Part shown: piece after piece, positions 1 through 5,089 of the stretch
Layout of the letters: each line of letters starts with the position of its first letter
How positions within the stretch are numbered: the stretch's first letter is position 1
NCBI GenBank assembly: GCA_016935885.1
Contig: JAFGQA010000229.1
Coordinates: forward strand, 1-7,350
DNA: 7,350 bases
Direction: 5' to 3'
Source: Phycisphaerae bacterium
GTDB taxonomy: Bacteria; Planctomycetota; Phycisphaerae; UBA1845; UTPLA1
Notes under the pieces: generated by a model
What the model saw: only the letters and a program-made list of their open reading frames with translations
Database searches by the model: none
What the model was told of the DNA's origin: nothing
Position numbers and translations under genes: made by a program

Positions 1-12
1 ACCGGTCATCCC

Positions 13-34
13 CGTCGGCCACAGGGGGCCGACG
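13..34. repeat. Perfect hairpin, 8-bp stem
   Basis: The arms CGTCGGCC (13-20) and GGCCGACG (27-34) are perfectly complementary around a 6-nt loop. There is no T-run on either side, so it is not a classical intrinsic terminator. It could be the 3' structure of a gene beyond the left edge or a member of the hairpin repeats seen nearby. Confidence 0.5.
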
Positions 35-81
35 CTGCAACGAAGCGTCAATGGAGCATGCACGCTCAACCCTAAAACGCT

Positions 82-143
82 CTAGCCTGCTGGCTTGCCG
101 TTTGACGGACCTGCCCGCAGGCAGGCGGATCAACCGTTTACGT
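82..143 (+). repeat. 62-bp dispersed repeat, copy 1
   Basis: This stretch aligns without gaps to 2841-2902 with 56 of 62 identical bases. Both begin CTAGC and end AACCGTTTACGT. The centre is a near-palindrome, CCTGCCCGCAGGCAGG, with one mismatch in this copy (perfect in copy 2). The substitutions I see are all transitions, consistent with divergence from a common source. Translated on the plus strand, both give similar Leu/Ala/Arg-rich strings, which explains spurious open frames here. It is a non-coding interspersed element of unknown type. Confidence 0.85.
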
Positions 144-199
144 CAGTCGTGCGCGCAATTCCTAATCCGGCTCTGCGAATGTTTGAACAATGAGCGTGC

Positions 200-264
200 C
201 ACGGGCGGCTCGTCCGCCCGTGCCCGTACACGCGATGGACGCACAGGCAGACAAGCTGCCCGTG
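200..264. repeat. Two related hairpins in tandem
   Basis: Hairpin 1 has perfect 9-bp arms CACGGGCGG (200-208) and CCGCCCGTG (214-222) around a 5-nt loop. Hairpin 2 has arms CACAGGCAG (242-250) and CTGCCCGTG (256-264), 8 of 9 pairs, also with a 5-nt loop. The arms resemble each other and the loop length is the same, so they look like two copies of one palindromic unit. A weaker relative lies at 3078-3096. REP-like palindromes are one possibility; no RAYT transposase is in the window. Confidence 0.6.
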
Positions 265-443
265 GCGCCTATGCCACAGGTCTTGTTGTGCCGCAGGTTT
301 CGCGGGAGTGCCGCAGTCTCGCCGCTTCCTCATTGAGACTGGGACCCCGACTGCCTGCTCGAATCGCTCACCACTTGAACATGCGATCTCTCTGCCCCGC
401 TGCGGTTGGTACGGGGATTGGCAAGCACCGTTTGCAATCGCGA

Positions 444-815
444 TCAGTAGGAAATGCGAAGCCGGTCCAGGAAGCGTGCCGCGACACCGTAACGGCGGAC
501 CGAGCCTCTCGGCCCGTTGGATACAGCTTGGACCCGAAGTACCTCGGCGGCGCAGGTGGCGCGCCCCTCATAAGAGGAGACACCCTCCGCCGGGGGAACG
601 GTCAGTTCGAGGCGCAGTCGGTCGCCCGGCTGGAAGTCCGCGGAATCCAGTTCCAGGTACGCCCCACCGCTGCCGACGTTCTGTGTGACCGTCCGAACGA
701 GATACCGGCTGTCCTCGCTCTCCTTGCGGCACTCAACCGGCAGGCGGATGCTCAGCCGACGGTGAGCCCGTCGCTCCGTCTGCGATCCATCATGGTGATT
801 TTGGCCTGCACTCAT
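444..815 (-). CDS. PilZ-domain protein
   Basis: This 123-residue protein is almost entirely a PilZ domain, the beta-barrel family whose canonical members bind cyclic di-GMP to control motility, matrix production or transcription. The N-terminal arginine motif is visible as ERRAHRR near residues 14-20, followed by LSIRLPVECR. The second motif, usually [D/N]xSxxG, appears as NVGSGG at 46-51, with Gly where Ser is expected. The closing strand is YGVAARFLD at 109-117. No effector domain, signal peptide or membrane segment is attached, so it is a single-domain PilZ protein, probably cytoplasmic. I chose the ATG at 815 because GGAG lies 7 nt upstream; an upstream in-frame ATG at 839 would add 8 residues but has a poorer site. 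The gene follows the acyl-CoA synthetase after 290 bp, so it may have its own promoter. The altered second motif leaves ligand binding uncertain. Confidence 0.85.
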   Translation of the reverse strand: MSAGQNHHDGSQTERRAHRRLSIRLPVECRKESEDSRYLVRTVTQNVGSGGAYLELDSADFQPGDRLRLELTVPPAEGVSSYEGRATCAAEVLRVQAVSNGPRGSVRRYGVAARFLDRLRISY

Positions 816-1105
816 CAGGTTGCTCCGATCCCTTCCCATTCGCCCCGACGGTTTCCCTGTTCATCCGGTGTTTGCAATCATGGTGCCAGATCCCGATATC
901 GACGGCATATCCAGCGTGCCGGGCCCATAAGTGCCGTCCCTACAAGGTGTTGCGGTCATTCGGGCGAGGCCGGCCGCCACACCGGCGACCCGCCGTGCGT
1001 TGCACGGACACCACAGCCAGTCCGCCGGCCGGTAACACGAATGCCCTATGATCCGTGCTCGGCGGACCTTGCGGGCTTGTTTATTCTCGGCAACATGGGA
1101 CCTTC
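816..1105. other. Spacer between acyl-CoA synthetase and PilZ genes
   Basis: This 290-bp gap follows the synthetase stop and precedes the PilZ start, both on the minus strand. It holds a perfect 6-bp hairpin (CCGTGC 993-998, GCACGG 1002-1007, loop GTT) and GC-rich CCGGCCG-type inverted repeats near 970-1032. No T-run follows the hairpin, so any termination would be factor-dependent. An 84-codon minus-strand frame at 861-1115 has no family resemblance and is not called. A PilZ promoter is expected here but I cannot place one. Confidence 0.5.
823..826 (-). promoter_or_regulatory. Ribosome binding site of the PilZ gene
   Basis: On the minus strand GGAG is followed by 7 nt and then the ATG at 815. 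This spacing favours that start over the in-frame ATG at 839. Confidence 0.6.
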
Positions 1106-2575
1106 TCATAAACATTCGGCCAGTTTTCGCTTCAGGATCTTGCCCGTTGGGCCGCGTGGCAGGTCATCGGAGATGACGATACGCCGCGGGACCTTGTAGC
1201 CGGCGATCCGGTCGCGGCAGAAATCGCGGAGGGCGACGTCGGTGACCTCGTGGCTCTCGCTGAGGATGACAAAGGCAACGACGACCTCGCCACGCGACGG
1301 GTCGGGCTGGCCGATGGCGGCACACTCGGCGACAGCGGGATGCTCGATCAGAACGGACTCGATCTCGGCCGGGTAGACGTTCTCGCCGCCGACGATGATC
1401 ATCTCCTTCTTGCGGCCGGTGATCGAGATGTAGCCGTCGGTGTCGACCGACCCCATGTCGCCGCTCTTGTACCAGCCATCGGACGTGATCACCTCGCGCG
1501 TCTCCGCTTCCCTGCGATAGTAGCCCTTCATGATGGTGGGGCCACGGATCCGCAATTCGCCGATCTCTCCTGGCGCCAATGGCTTGGCATCGTCGTCGAA
1601 TGCCTGAACCTCCACGCCGGGAATCGGTTGTCCGACCGTGCCGACGCGGTTTGACCACGGCACGTTCAGGCTTACGACCGGCGCGGCCTCCGTCATGCCG
1701 TAGCCTTGCACGACCTCGACGCCGAAGCGCTCCCTGAAATCGAGAAACACCTGATCGGGCAGGGCCTCCCCGCCGCTGACCGCGTACTCGATTGACGAAA
1801 GATCTTGATCGTGCCGCTTCTTGGCCTTCAGCATGGCTGCGTACATGCTGGCGATCATGATGGTGACACTGCTTTGCTCCCGGCGGATCGTGTCGATCAC
1901 CCCCGCGGGTTGGAATCGAGGAACGTAATACACCGACGCACCCAGCGCTACCGGCACGAGCAGCAACGCCGTCAGGCCGAAGCTGTGGAACTGCGGCAGG
2001 ACGCCAAGGAAGCGATGGTCGGATCGAAGTCTGGCCTTCTCAATACACGCGTCGACATCGTGCCGCAGGTTCGCGTAGGTCTGACAGACGCCCTTGGGCG
2101 TGCCGGAGGTACCCGACGTGTACAACAGGACGGCCACGTCATCGCCGGCCACGGACGGCACCGGCGGTTTGCGACGCAGATGTTGAAGCACGACTTCACG
2201 TTTCAGCGGCAGGTCTTCCATGAAGACCGACTTGGCTGGCAGCGAGGCCGCCTGCTCGGCGAAATGATTGATGGTGAAGACAGTGTCGAGTCGGGCGTCC
2301 TCGACCACGGCGGCCAACTCGGCGGGTCGCAGCAGGAAGTTCAGCGGCACGGCGACGCGCCCGGCCCACAGCGCGCCGTAAAACGTCCCCGCAAACGCGC
2401 AGCAGGACGGCATCATGATGCCGACGTGCTCGCTCGACGTCGCCTTCGCAACCTGCCCGCGCATGACGGCGGCGAATCGAACCAGCTCGCCGTAGCTCAA
2501 CGACCGAAATGGATCGGCAACGGCCGGCCGGCCGCGGCCCTGTTCGGCCGCCGCGAGCAGCGTTTCGACGATCAC
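1106..2575 (-). CDS. AMP-forming acyl-CoA synthetase
   Basis: This is a class I adenylate-forming enzyme of about 489 residues. The family activates a carboxylic acid with ATP to an acyl-AMP and transfers the acyl group to coenzyme A, in the cytoplasm or at the membrane. Numbering from the GTG at 2575, the phosphate-binding loop LLYTSGTSGTPKG is at about 150-162, GYGMTEAAP at 291-299, the ribose-binding Asp in SGDMG at about 373, the hinge GRKKE at 387-391, GENVYP at 397-402, and the catalytic Lys in PTGK near 479. All core motifs are intact and the length is normal. The best resemblance is to fatty-acid or long-chain acyl-CoA ligases, but the acyl substrate cannot be read from sequence. There is no carrier-protein or reductase domain. 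I chose GTG 2575 because GGGAG sits 7 nt upstream and the protein then begins at the conserved ETLL region; an in-frame GTG at 2623 would add 16 residues of unlikely sequence. A possible small hydrophobic protein gene ends 59 nt upstream. Confidence 0.93.
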   Translation of the reverse strand: MIVETLLAAAEQGRGRPAVADPFRSLSYGELVRFAAVMRGQVAKATSSEHVGIMMPSCCAFAGTFYGALWAGRVAVPLNFLLRPAELAAVVEDARLDTVFTINHFAEQAASLPAKSVFMEDLPLKREVVLQHLRRKPPVPSVAGDDVAVLLYTSGTSGTPKGVCQTYANLRHDVDACIEKARLRSDHRFLGVLPQFHSFGLTALLLVPVALGASVYYVPRFQPAGVIDTIRREQSSVTIMIASMYAAMLKAKKRHDQDLSSIEYAVSGGEALPDQVFLDFRERFGVEVVQGYGMTEAAPVVSLNVPWSNRVGTVGQPIPGVEVQAFDDDAKPLAPGEIGELRIRGPTIMKGYYRREAETREVITSDGWYKSGDMGSVDTDGYISITGRKKEMIIVGGENVYPAEIESVLIEHPAVAECAAIGQPDPSRGEVVVAFVILSESHEVTDVALRDFCRDRIAGYKVPRRIVISDDLPRGPTGKILKRKLAECL

Positions 2576-2582
2576 AAACCTA

Positions 2583-2587
2583 CTCCC
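2583..2587 (-). promoter_or_regulatory. Ribosome binding site of the acyl-CoA synthetase
   Basis: GGGAG on the minus strand lies 7 nt before the GTG at 2575. This supports the shorter start over the GTG at 2623. Confidence 0.65.
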
Positions 2588-2634
2588 AACGCCGAGGAGA
2601 TTCAGGCACGACGACGGAACCACGGGTGTCCACG

Positions 2635-2784
2635 TTACACATTACACCCGAAGATCGACCCAAACGACGCCCGCAGGTCCGGCACCGTAATACCGAACAG
2701 GCTGTAGAAGCTGAACAGGACGTTGATCACCGCCTGCATGACGTCCAGTGACAGATTGATGAAGAAGCAAAATGAGCTGTCCAT
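2635..2784 (-). CDS. Probable small hydrophobic protein, 49 residues
   Basis: An ATG at 2784 opens a 49-codon frame ending in TAA at 2637-2635. The product starts MDSSFCFFINLSLDVMQAVI and ends in GSIFGCNV; residues 5-33 are rich in Phe, Leu, Ile and Val, compatible with one membrane segment or an amphipathic helix. About 40 of 49 third positions are G or C against about 17 of 49 second positions, a contrast expected of real coding sequence in a GC-rich genome. The stop lies 59 nt upstream of the acyl-CoA synthetase start on the same strand, so the two may share a transcript. The ribosome binding site is weak (AGGG about 11 nt upstream), which lowers confidence. I do not recognise the family and assign no function. 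An internal ATG at codon 16 is an alternative start. Confidence 0.5.
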   Translation of the reverse strand: MDSSFCFFINLSLDVMQAVINVLFSFYSLFGITVPDLRASFGSIFGCNV

Positions 2785-2840
2785 ACTTAACACACCCTAA
2801 GGCGTCGCGCGAAAATAACATGACCGATTGTGCCGCTTGG

Positions 2841-2902
2841 CTAGCTTGCCGGCTTGCCGTTTGGCGGACCTGCCCGCGGGCAGGTGGGTCAACCGTTTAC
2901 GT
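2841..2902 (+). repeat. 62-bp dispersed repeat, copy 2
   Basis: This copy matches 82-143 at 56 of 62 positions without gaps. Its centre (2868-2885, ACCTGCCCGCGGGCAGGT) is a perfect 18-bp palindrome, whereas copy 1 has lost the symmetry by substitution. Both copies lie in spacers near minus-strand genes and have the same orientation. The function is unknown; a mobile or REP-like non-coding element is plausible. Confidence 0.85.
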
Positions 2903-2980
2903 TGTCTCTGCGAGGCTCCCGACGAACAGCGTGGGGATCCTCGCGTCCAGTGTTTCGTTGCGGCGGCGATCGCAGCCAGC

Positions 2981-3070
2981 GGCAAAACTGTTGCACCGGC
3001 GCCAAAGCCGGCGGTTTTTACGGTCAGGAACGACGTTTCCGATCCGCTGTTTTCCCTTTTACCACGGGCT
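2981..3070 (+). repeat. 90-bp direct repeat, copy 1
   Basis: It aligns without gaps to 3175-3264 with 83 of 90 bases identical. It starts GGCAAAACTGTTGCACCGGC and ends CTTTTACCACGGGCT. Inside is a stem (CCGGC, loop GCCAAA, GCCGG) followed on the plus strand by GGTTTTTA, so it could act as a weak terminator for plus-strand transcription. The copies are 194 bp apart start to start. Confidence 0.85.
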
Positions 3071-3077
3071 GCCATGG

Positions 3078-3096
3078 TGCGGGCGTCCTGCCCGTG
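3078..3096. repeat. Small hairpin related to those at 200-264
   Basis: CGGGC (3080-3084) pairs with GCCCG (3090-3094) around a 5-nt loop, extendable by two G-U type pairs. The arm sequence and loop length echo the hairpins at 200-222 and 242-264. Confidence 0.35.
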
Positions 3097-3174
3097 TCGA
3101 CGCGGTGACTGCAGTCGGCGCCCCCCCGCGTTTGCAATCCATCGTTTCAGCCGCTGGCAACATTAGCAACCCGT

Positions 3175-3264
3175 GGCAAAACTGTTGCACCGGCGCCAAA
3201 GCCGGTGGTTTTCACGGCCAGGAAGGGCGTTTCCGAACCGCTGTCTTCCCTTTTACCACGGGCT
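3175..3264 (+). repeat. 90-bp direct repeat, copy 2, abutting the SPFH stop
   Basis: This copy is 83/90 identical to 2981-3070 and ends one base before the SPFH stop codon (TAA, 3268-3266). It carries a perfect 7-bp stem, CACCGGC and GCCGGTG with loop GCCAAA (about 3189-3208). Read on the minus strand, the stem lies some 60 nt past the SPFH stop and is followed by CAACAGTTTTG, so it could contribute to SPFH transcript 3'-end formation. The T-run is short and not adjacent, so this is not a confident intrinsic terminator. Confidence 0.8.
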
Positions 3265-3265
3265 A

Positions 3266-4216
3266 TTAGGACGCGGCATCGCGCTTGCCCTTCGGGACCG
3301 GCTCGACCTTCGGCGGTTTCATGGCCTCCGCCGTCGTGATCAGGGCTTCCGTAATCTGGTTGCCCACCGCGCTCATGCCGTCCGGCGTGTACGGCACCAT
3401 CAGGATCGTCGCCTTGCTGTGGGTGCCCACTGCCGTAACCGTGTCGTAGTGCTGGGTCAGCAGCACCATCTTCGTTGCCTCCTCCGGCGAGATGCCCGCC
3501 TCACTGCACGCCTCGACGGAATCCTTCAGGCCGTTGGCGATAGCCAACCGCTGCCGGGCGATCCCGACGCCCTGCAACTCCTTCGCCCGGGCCTCCGCCT
3601 CCGCCTCAGCGATGACGCGGATCTTCGTCGCCTCGGCCTCGTTCTTGGCCGCCTCCTTGAGCCGGGCGGTGGCGTTCACCTGGTTCATTGCCGCCTTCAC
3701 CTTCGCGTCCGGCTGGATGTCGTTGACCAGCGATTGCAGGATCGTGTAGCCGAACTGCTGCATCGTATCCAGAAGCCGCTCCTTGACCGCGTGGGCGATC
3801 TTCTCCTTCTCAGAGAACACGCTGTCCACGGGCATCTCCGGCACCAACGCGCGGACCGTGTCGAACACGTACGAGCTGATCTGCTGTCCCGGATTCATCA
3901 GCTTGTAGTGTGACGCAAGGACCGCCTCGTCATCCTCCCGCACGAAGAACTGGACGGCGATCTTCAGATCGCAGAATACGTCGTCCTTGGTCTTCGACTC
4001 CACCTCGATTTCCAATTCCCGCACACGATGCGTCACCCGGCCGGAAATCCGATCCACGCCGGGTATCTTCCAGTGTAGGCCCGGGCTGGCGACCGTGTGG
4101 TACTTGCCGAACCGCTCGATGACCGCCCGCGTCTGCTGCTCCACCGTGTACAGACCGCTCAGCGCCAGTATCGCGAAGAAAACAACAACAATGACGAAGG
4201 CGATAACCGCGTCCAT
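3266..4216 (-). CDS. SPFH/band-7 (stomatin-prohibitin) membrane protein
   Basis: This 316-residue protein belongs to the SPFH superfamily, which assembles into large oligomeric membrane scaffolds that organise microdomains or regulate membrane proteases. Residues 3-20 form one hydrophobic N-terminal anchor (AVIAFVIVVVFFAILALS). The band-7 core follows: VEQQTRAVIERFGKYHTVASPG at about 25-46, the SKTKDDV motif at 74-80 typical of stomatin/HIR-like members, and DIQPDAKVKAAMNQV at 166-180. An Ala/Glu-rich coiled-coil segment occupies about 183-225 (AEATKIRVIAEAEAEARAKE). The tail is basic and lacks a zinc ribbon. Length is typical of QmcA/stomatin-like proteins; no NfeD partner or HflK is beside it. 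The start ATG at 4216 has AAAGGA 8 nt upstream. It is the second gene of a pair, 34 nt after a zinc-ribbon protein, so the two are probably co-transcribed. Confidence 0.93.
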   Translation of the reverse strand: MDAVIAFVIVVVFFAILALSGLYTVEQQTRAVIERFGKYHTVASPGLHWKIPGVDRISGRVTHRVRELEIEVESKTKDDVFCDLKIAVQFFVREDDEAVLASHYKLMNPGQQISSYVFDTVRALVPEMPVDSVFSEKEKIAHAVKERLLDTMQQFGYTILQSLVNDIQPDAKVKAAMNQVNATARLKEAAKNEAEATKIRVIAEAEAEARAKELQGVGIARQRLAIANGLKDSVEACSEAGISPEEATKMVLLTQHYDTVTAVGTHSKATILMVPYTPDGMSAVGNQITEALITTAEAMKPPKVEPVPKGKRDAAS

Positions 4217-4224
4217 GGGTACGT

Positions 4225-4248
4225 TCCTTTCTCCCGCATTATTGCGGG
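4225..4248 (-). promoter_or_regulatory. Intercistronic hairpin plus SPFH ribosome binding site
   Basis: Between the TAG of the zinc-ribbon gene (4253-4251) and the SPFH ATG lies a perfect 6-bp stem (CCCGCA 4233-4238, TGCGGG 4243-4248) with a TTAT loop. Two bases after it on the minus strand is the AAAGGA ribosome binding site (4230-4225). A stem this close to the site could tune initiation or protect a processed SPFH mRNA. There is no T-run, so it is unlikely to terminate transcription. Confidence 0.5.
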
Positions 4249-4250
4249 GA

Positions 4251-4742
4251 CTACGTTACTGAGGCATACTTGCCCGACACCAGCGTCACCTTGATGTCAC
4301 TCGCCGGCGCCGGCAACTCGTATGATGGCACCTCAATCGTCACTTCTTTGCCTCGTGGAAGCTCGTTCACTTCGCGTTGCACTGCGAACACCTCCCGGCC
4401 ACCGGGTCCTTCGCCGTGAATCATCAGCGTGACCTCTTGTAGGGGGAATCCGCCATTAAACAGAATCACGGCGATCGTCTCCGTCCCCGACAGCATCGAC
4501 CCGCCCCACGCCGCCTCCCAGCAGTAGTACAGATGGCGGAAGTTCTCGCACGCTGCGAATCCCTCCGGCGGCGAAAGCGGCGTCGGATGCCCCGTCGCGG
4601 CCGGTGGATCGGCCGGGCGAGGCTTGCCCGTCTCGCCACCTGCTTCCACCCCATCCACCAGCGATTGCCCACAACGCCCGCAGAACCGAGCCACCGGCTG
4701 GTTCCGCATATGACACCGAGGGCATCTCGCGCTCATCTCCAT
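4251..4742 (-). CDS. Zinc-ribbon protein, first gene of the SPFH pair
   Basis: This protein of about 163 residues has an N-terminal zinc ribbon with CPRC at 7-10 and CGRC at 21-24, the spacing of small rubredoxin-like knuckles that bind one zinc ion by four Cys. A Pro/Gly-rich linker (about 30-62) leads to a C-terminal part of alternating hydrophobic strands (TETIAVILFNGGF near 87-99, VTIEVPSYELP near 134-144), suggesting a beta-rich domain I cannot name. Two further Cys (65, 74) lie at its start. No signal peptide or membrane segment is seen, so it is probably cytoplasmic. The start is uncertain: ATG 4742 (GGG 6 nt upstream) is preferred; ATG 4736 and an in-frame GTG at 4775 are alternatives. 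It precedes the SPFH gene by 34 nt. A role as adaptor for the SPFH assembly is inference. Confidence 0.75.
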   Translation of the reverse strand: MEMSARCPRCHMRNQPVARFCGRCGQSLVDGVEAGGETGKPRPADPPAATGHPTPLSPPEGFAACENFRHLYYCWEAAWGGSMLSGTETIAVILFNGGFPLQEVTLMIHGEGPGGREVFAVQREVNELPRGKEVTIEVPSYELPAPASDIKVTLVSGKYASVT

Positions 4743-4903
4743 GGCATCCCAACCGCTTGTCTCACGGGGCCGCACGAGCCGCCATACGTGGCTTCACCGC
4801 ACCTTCGCGCATCCGCATATAGTGTATCTTGCACCAGGGCGGCCGCTACTATAAACGCAAGACCGGCTTGTAACGATTCCGGTGTCCGCGAGCCGTAATC
4901 CAC

Positions 4904-4923
4904 GGGACACGAGGGGACACGAG
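4904..4923 (+). repeat. Perfect tandem repeat, 2 x 10 bp
   Basis: GGGACACGAG occurs twice head to tail (4904-4913 and 4914-4923). A 10-bp period places both copies on the same face of the helix, as for cooperative protein sites. It lies about 50 bp upstream of the predicted plus-strand -35 box. Confidence 0.7.
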
Positions 4924-4951
4924 TGGATCTGCTAATCGCATCGTTCGAGCA

Positions 4952-4973
4952 TGAATGATACTTGAATGATACT
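4952..4973 (+). repeat. Perfect tandem repeat, 2 x 11 bp, next to -35 box
   Basis: TGAATGATACT occurs twice head to tail (4952-4962, 4963-4973), followed by a partial third unit TGA. The core ATGATAC recurs inverted as GTATCAT at 4995-5001, exactly over the predicted -10 box. Two direct copies plus an inverted one around a promoter suggest an operator. Confidence 0.7.
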
Positions 4974-5001
4974 TGAGGCAAACCCACTCGGCATGTATCA
5001 T
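4973..5001 (+). promoter_or_regulatory. Putative sigma70-like promoter
   Basis: TTGAGG (4973-4978) and TATCAT (4996-5001) are separated by 17 bp, the optimal spacing. Transcription would start near 5008, giving a leader of about 80 nt for the gene at 5090. The -35 box overlaps the end of the 11-bp tandem repeat. Confidence 0.45.
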
Positions 5002-5076
5002 ACTGTCGAAGTCCGGAACGAGGACACGTCAACACACGTGGCGAGCGTCCGTGTAAGTCCCGTTTGTGTGCAAGAA

Positions 5077-5081
5077 GGGAG
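5077..5081 (+). promoter_or_regulatory. Ribosome binding site deciding the start at 5090
   Basis: GGGAG is 8 nt before the ATG at 5090. An in-frame GTG at 5066 would place this motif inside the coding sequence, so the ATG is preferred. Confidence 0.65.
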
Positions 5082-5089
5082 CACGTTTC

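Larger units (their letters stand above)
1..443. other. Non-coding region with repeats and hairpins
   Basis: No reading frame here shows a recognisable protein, a good ribosome binding site and plausible codon use together. A frame on the plus strand stays open from the left edge to 1199, but its Arg/Ser/Pro-rich product resembles nothing and it runs antisense over the PilZ gene. The stretch lies downstream of the PilZ stop codon and contains a hairpin at 13-34, a 62-bp dispersed repeat at 82-143, two related hairpins at 200-264, and a 7-bp inverted repeat (CAGTCTC 314-320, GAGACTG 335-341). None is followed by a T-tract, so I do not call a terminator for PilZ. Confidence 0.6.
2785..3265. other. 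Repeat-filled spacer
   Basis: No gene is supported in these 481 bases. They lie downstream of the SPFH gene and upstream of the small ORF and acyl-CoA synthetase, all on the minus strand. In order they hold a 62-bp repeat copy (2841-2902), two 90-bp direct repeats (2981-3070 and 3175-3264) and a small hairpin (3078-3096). Plus-strand frames through the area are translations of the repeats: the two copies of each repeat give similar peptides, and the frames continue antisense into SPFH. A promoter for the minus-strand genes to the left should lie here or just left of 2840, but I cannot define one. Confidence 0.6.
4743..5089. promoter_or_regulatory. Divergent promoter region
   Basis: This 347-bp gap separates the minus-strand zinc-ribbon/SPFH pair from the plus-strand membrane protein gene, so it must hold promoters for both. 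On the plus side a sigma70-like promoter is visible (4973-5001). For the minus side, AT-rich elements lie at 4818-4827 and 4848-4855 (TATAGT on the minus strand), but no convincing -35 partner is spaced correctly. Two sets of short tandem repeats (4904-4923 and 4952-4973) occupy the middle and could be binding sites for a regulator of either gene set. No small gene is supported. Confidence 0.6.

Noticed and set aside
51..1199. 382-codon plus-strand open frame
   Set aside because: The product is Arg/Ser/Pro-rich without any domain, runs antisense through the PilZ gene and across two spacers, and begins inside repeat-rich DNA. High GC content makes such frames common.
1805..2707. 300-codon plus-strand open frame
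   Set aside because: It is antisense to the acyl-CoA synthetase, which has every family motif, and gives a His/Arg/Gly-rich product typical of shadow frames.
3121..3127. Runs of seven C here and at 6360-6366
   Set aside because: Both are in non-coding DNA and unsurprising at this GC content; they break no gene.
2841..3264. CRISPR array
   Set aside because: The repeats are long, diverged and only paired, and the spacing is irregular. No cas gene is present.
2797..3269. Several plus- and minus-strand frames over the repeats
   Set aside because: They translate the 62-bp and 90-bp repeats, giving the same peptides twice, and lack ribosome binding sites or family resemblance.
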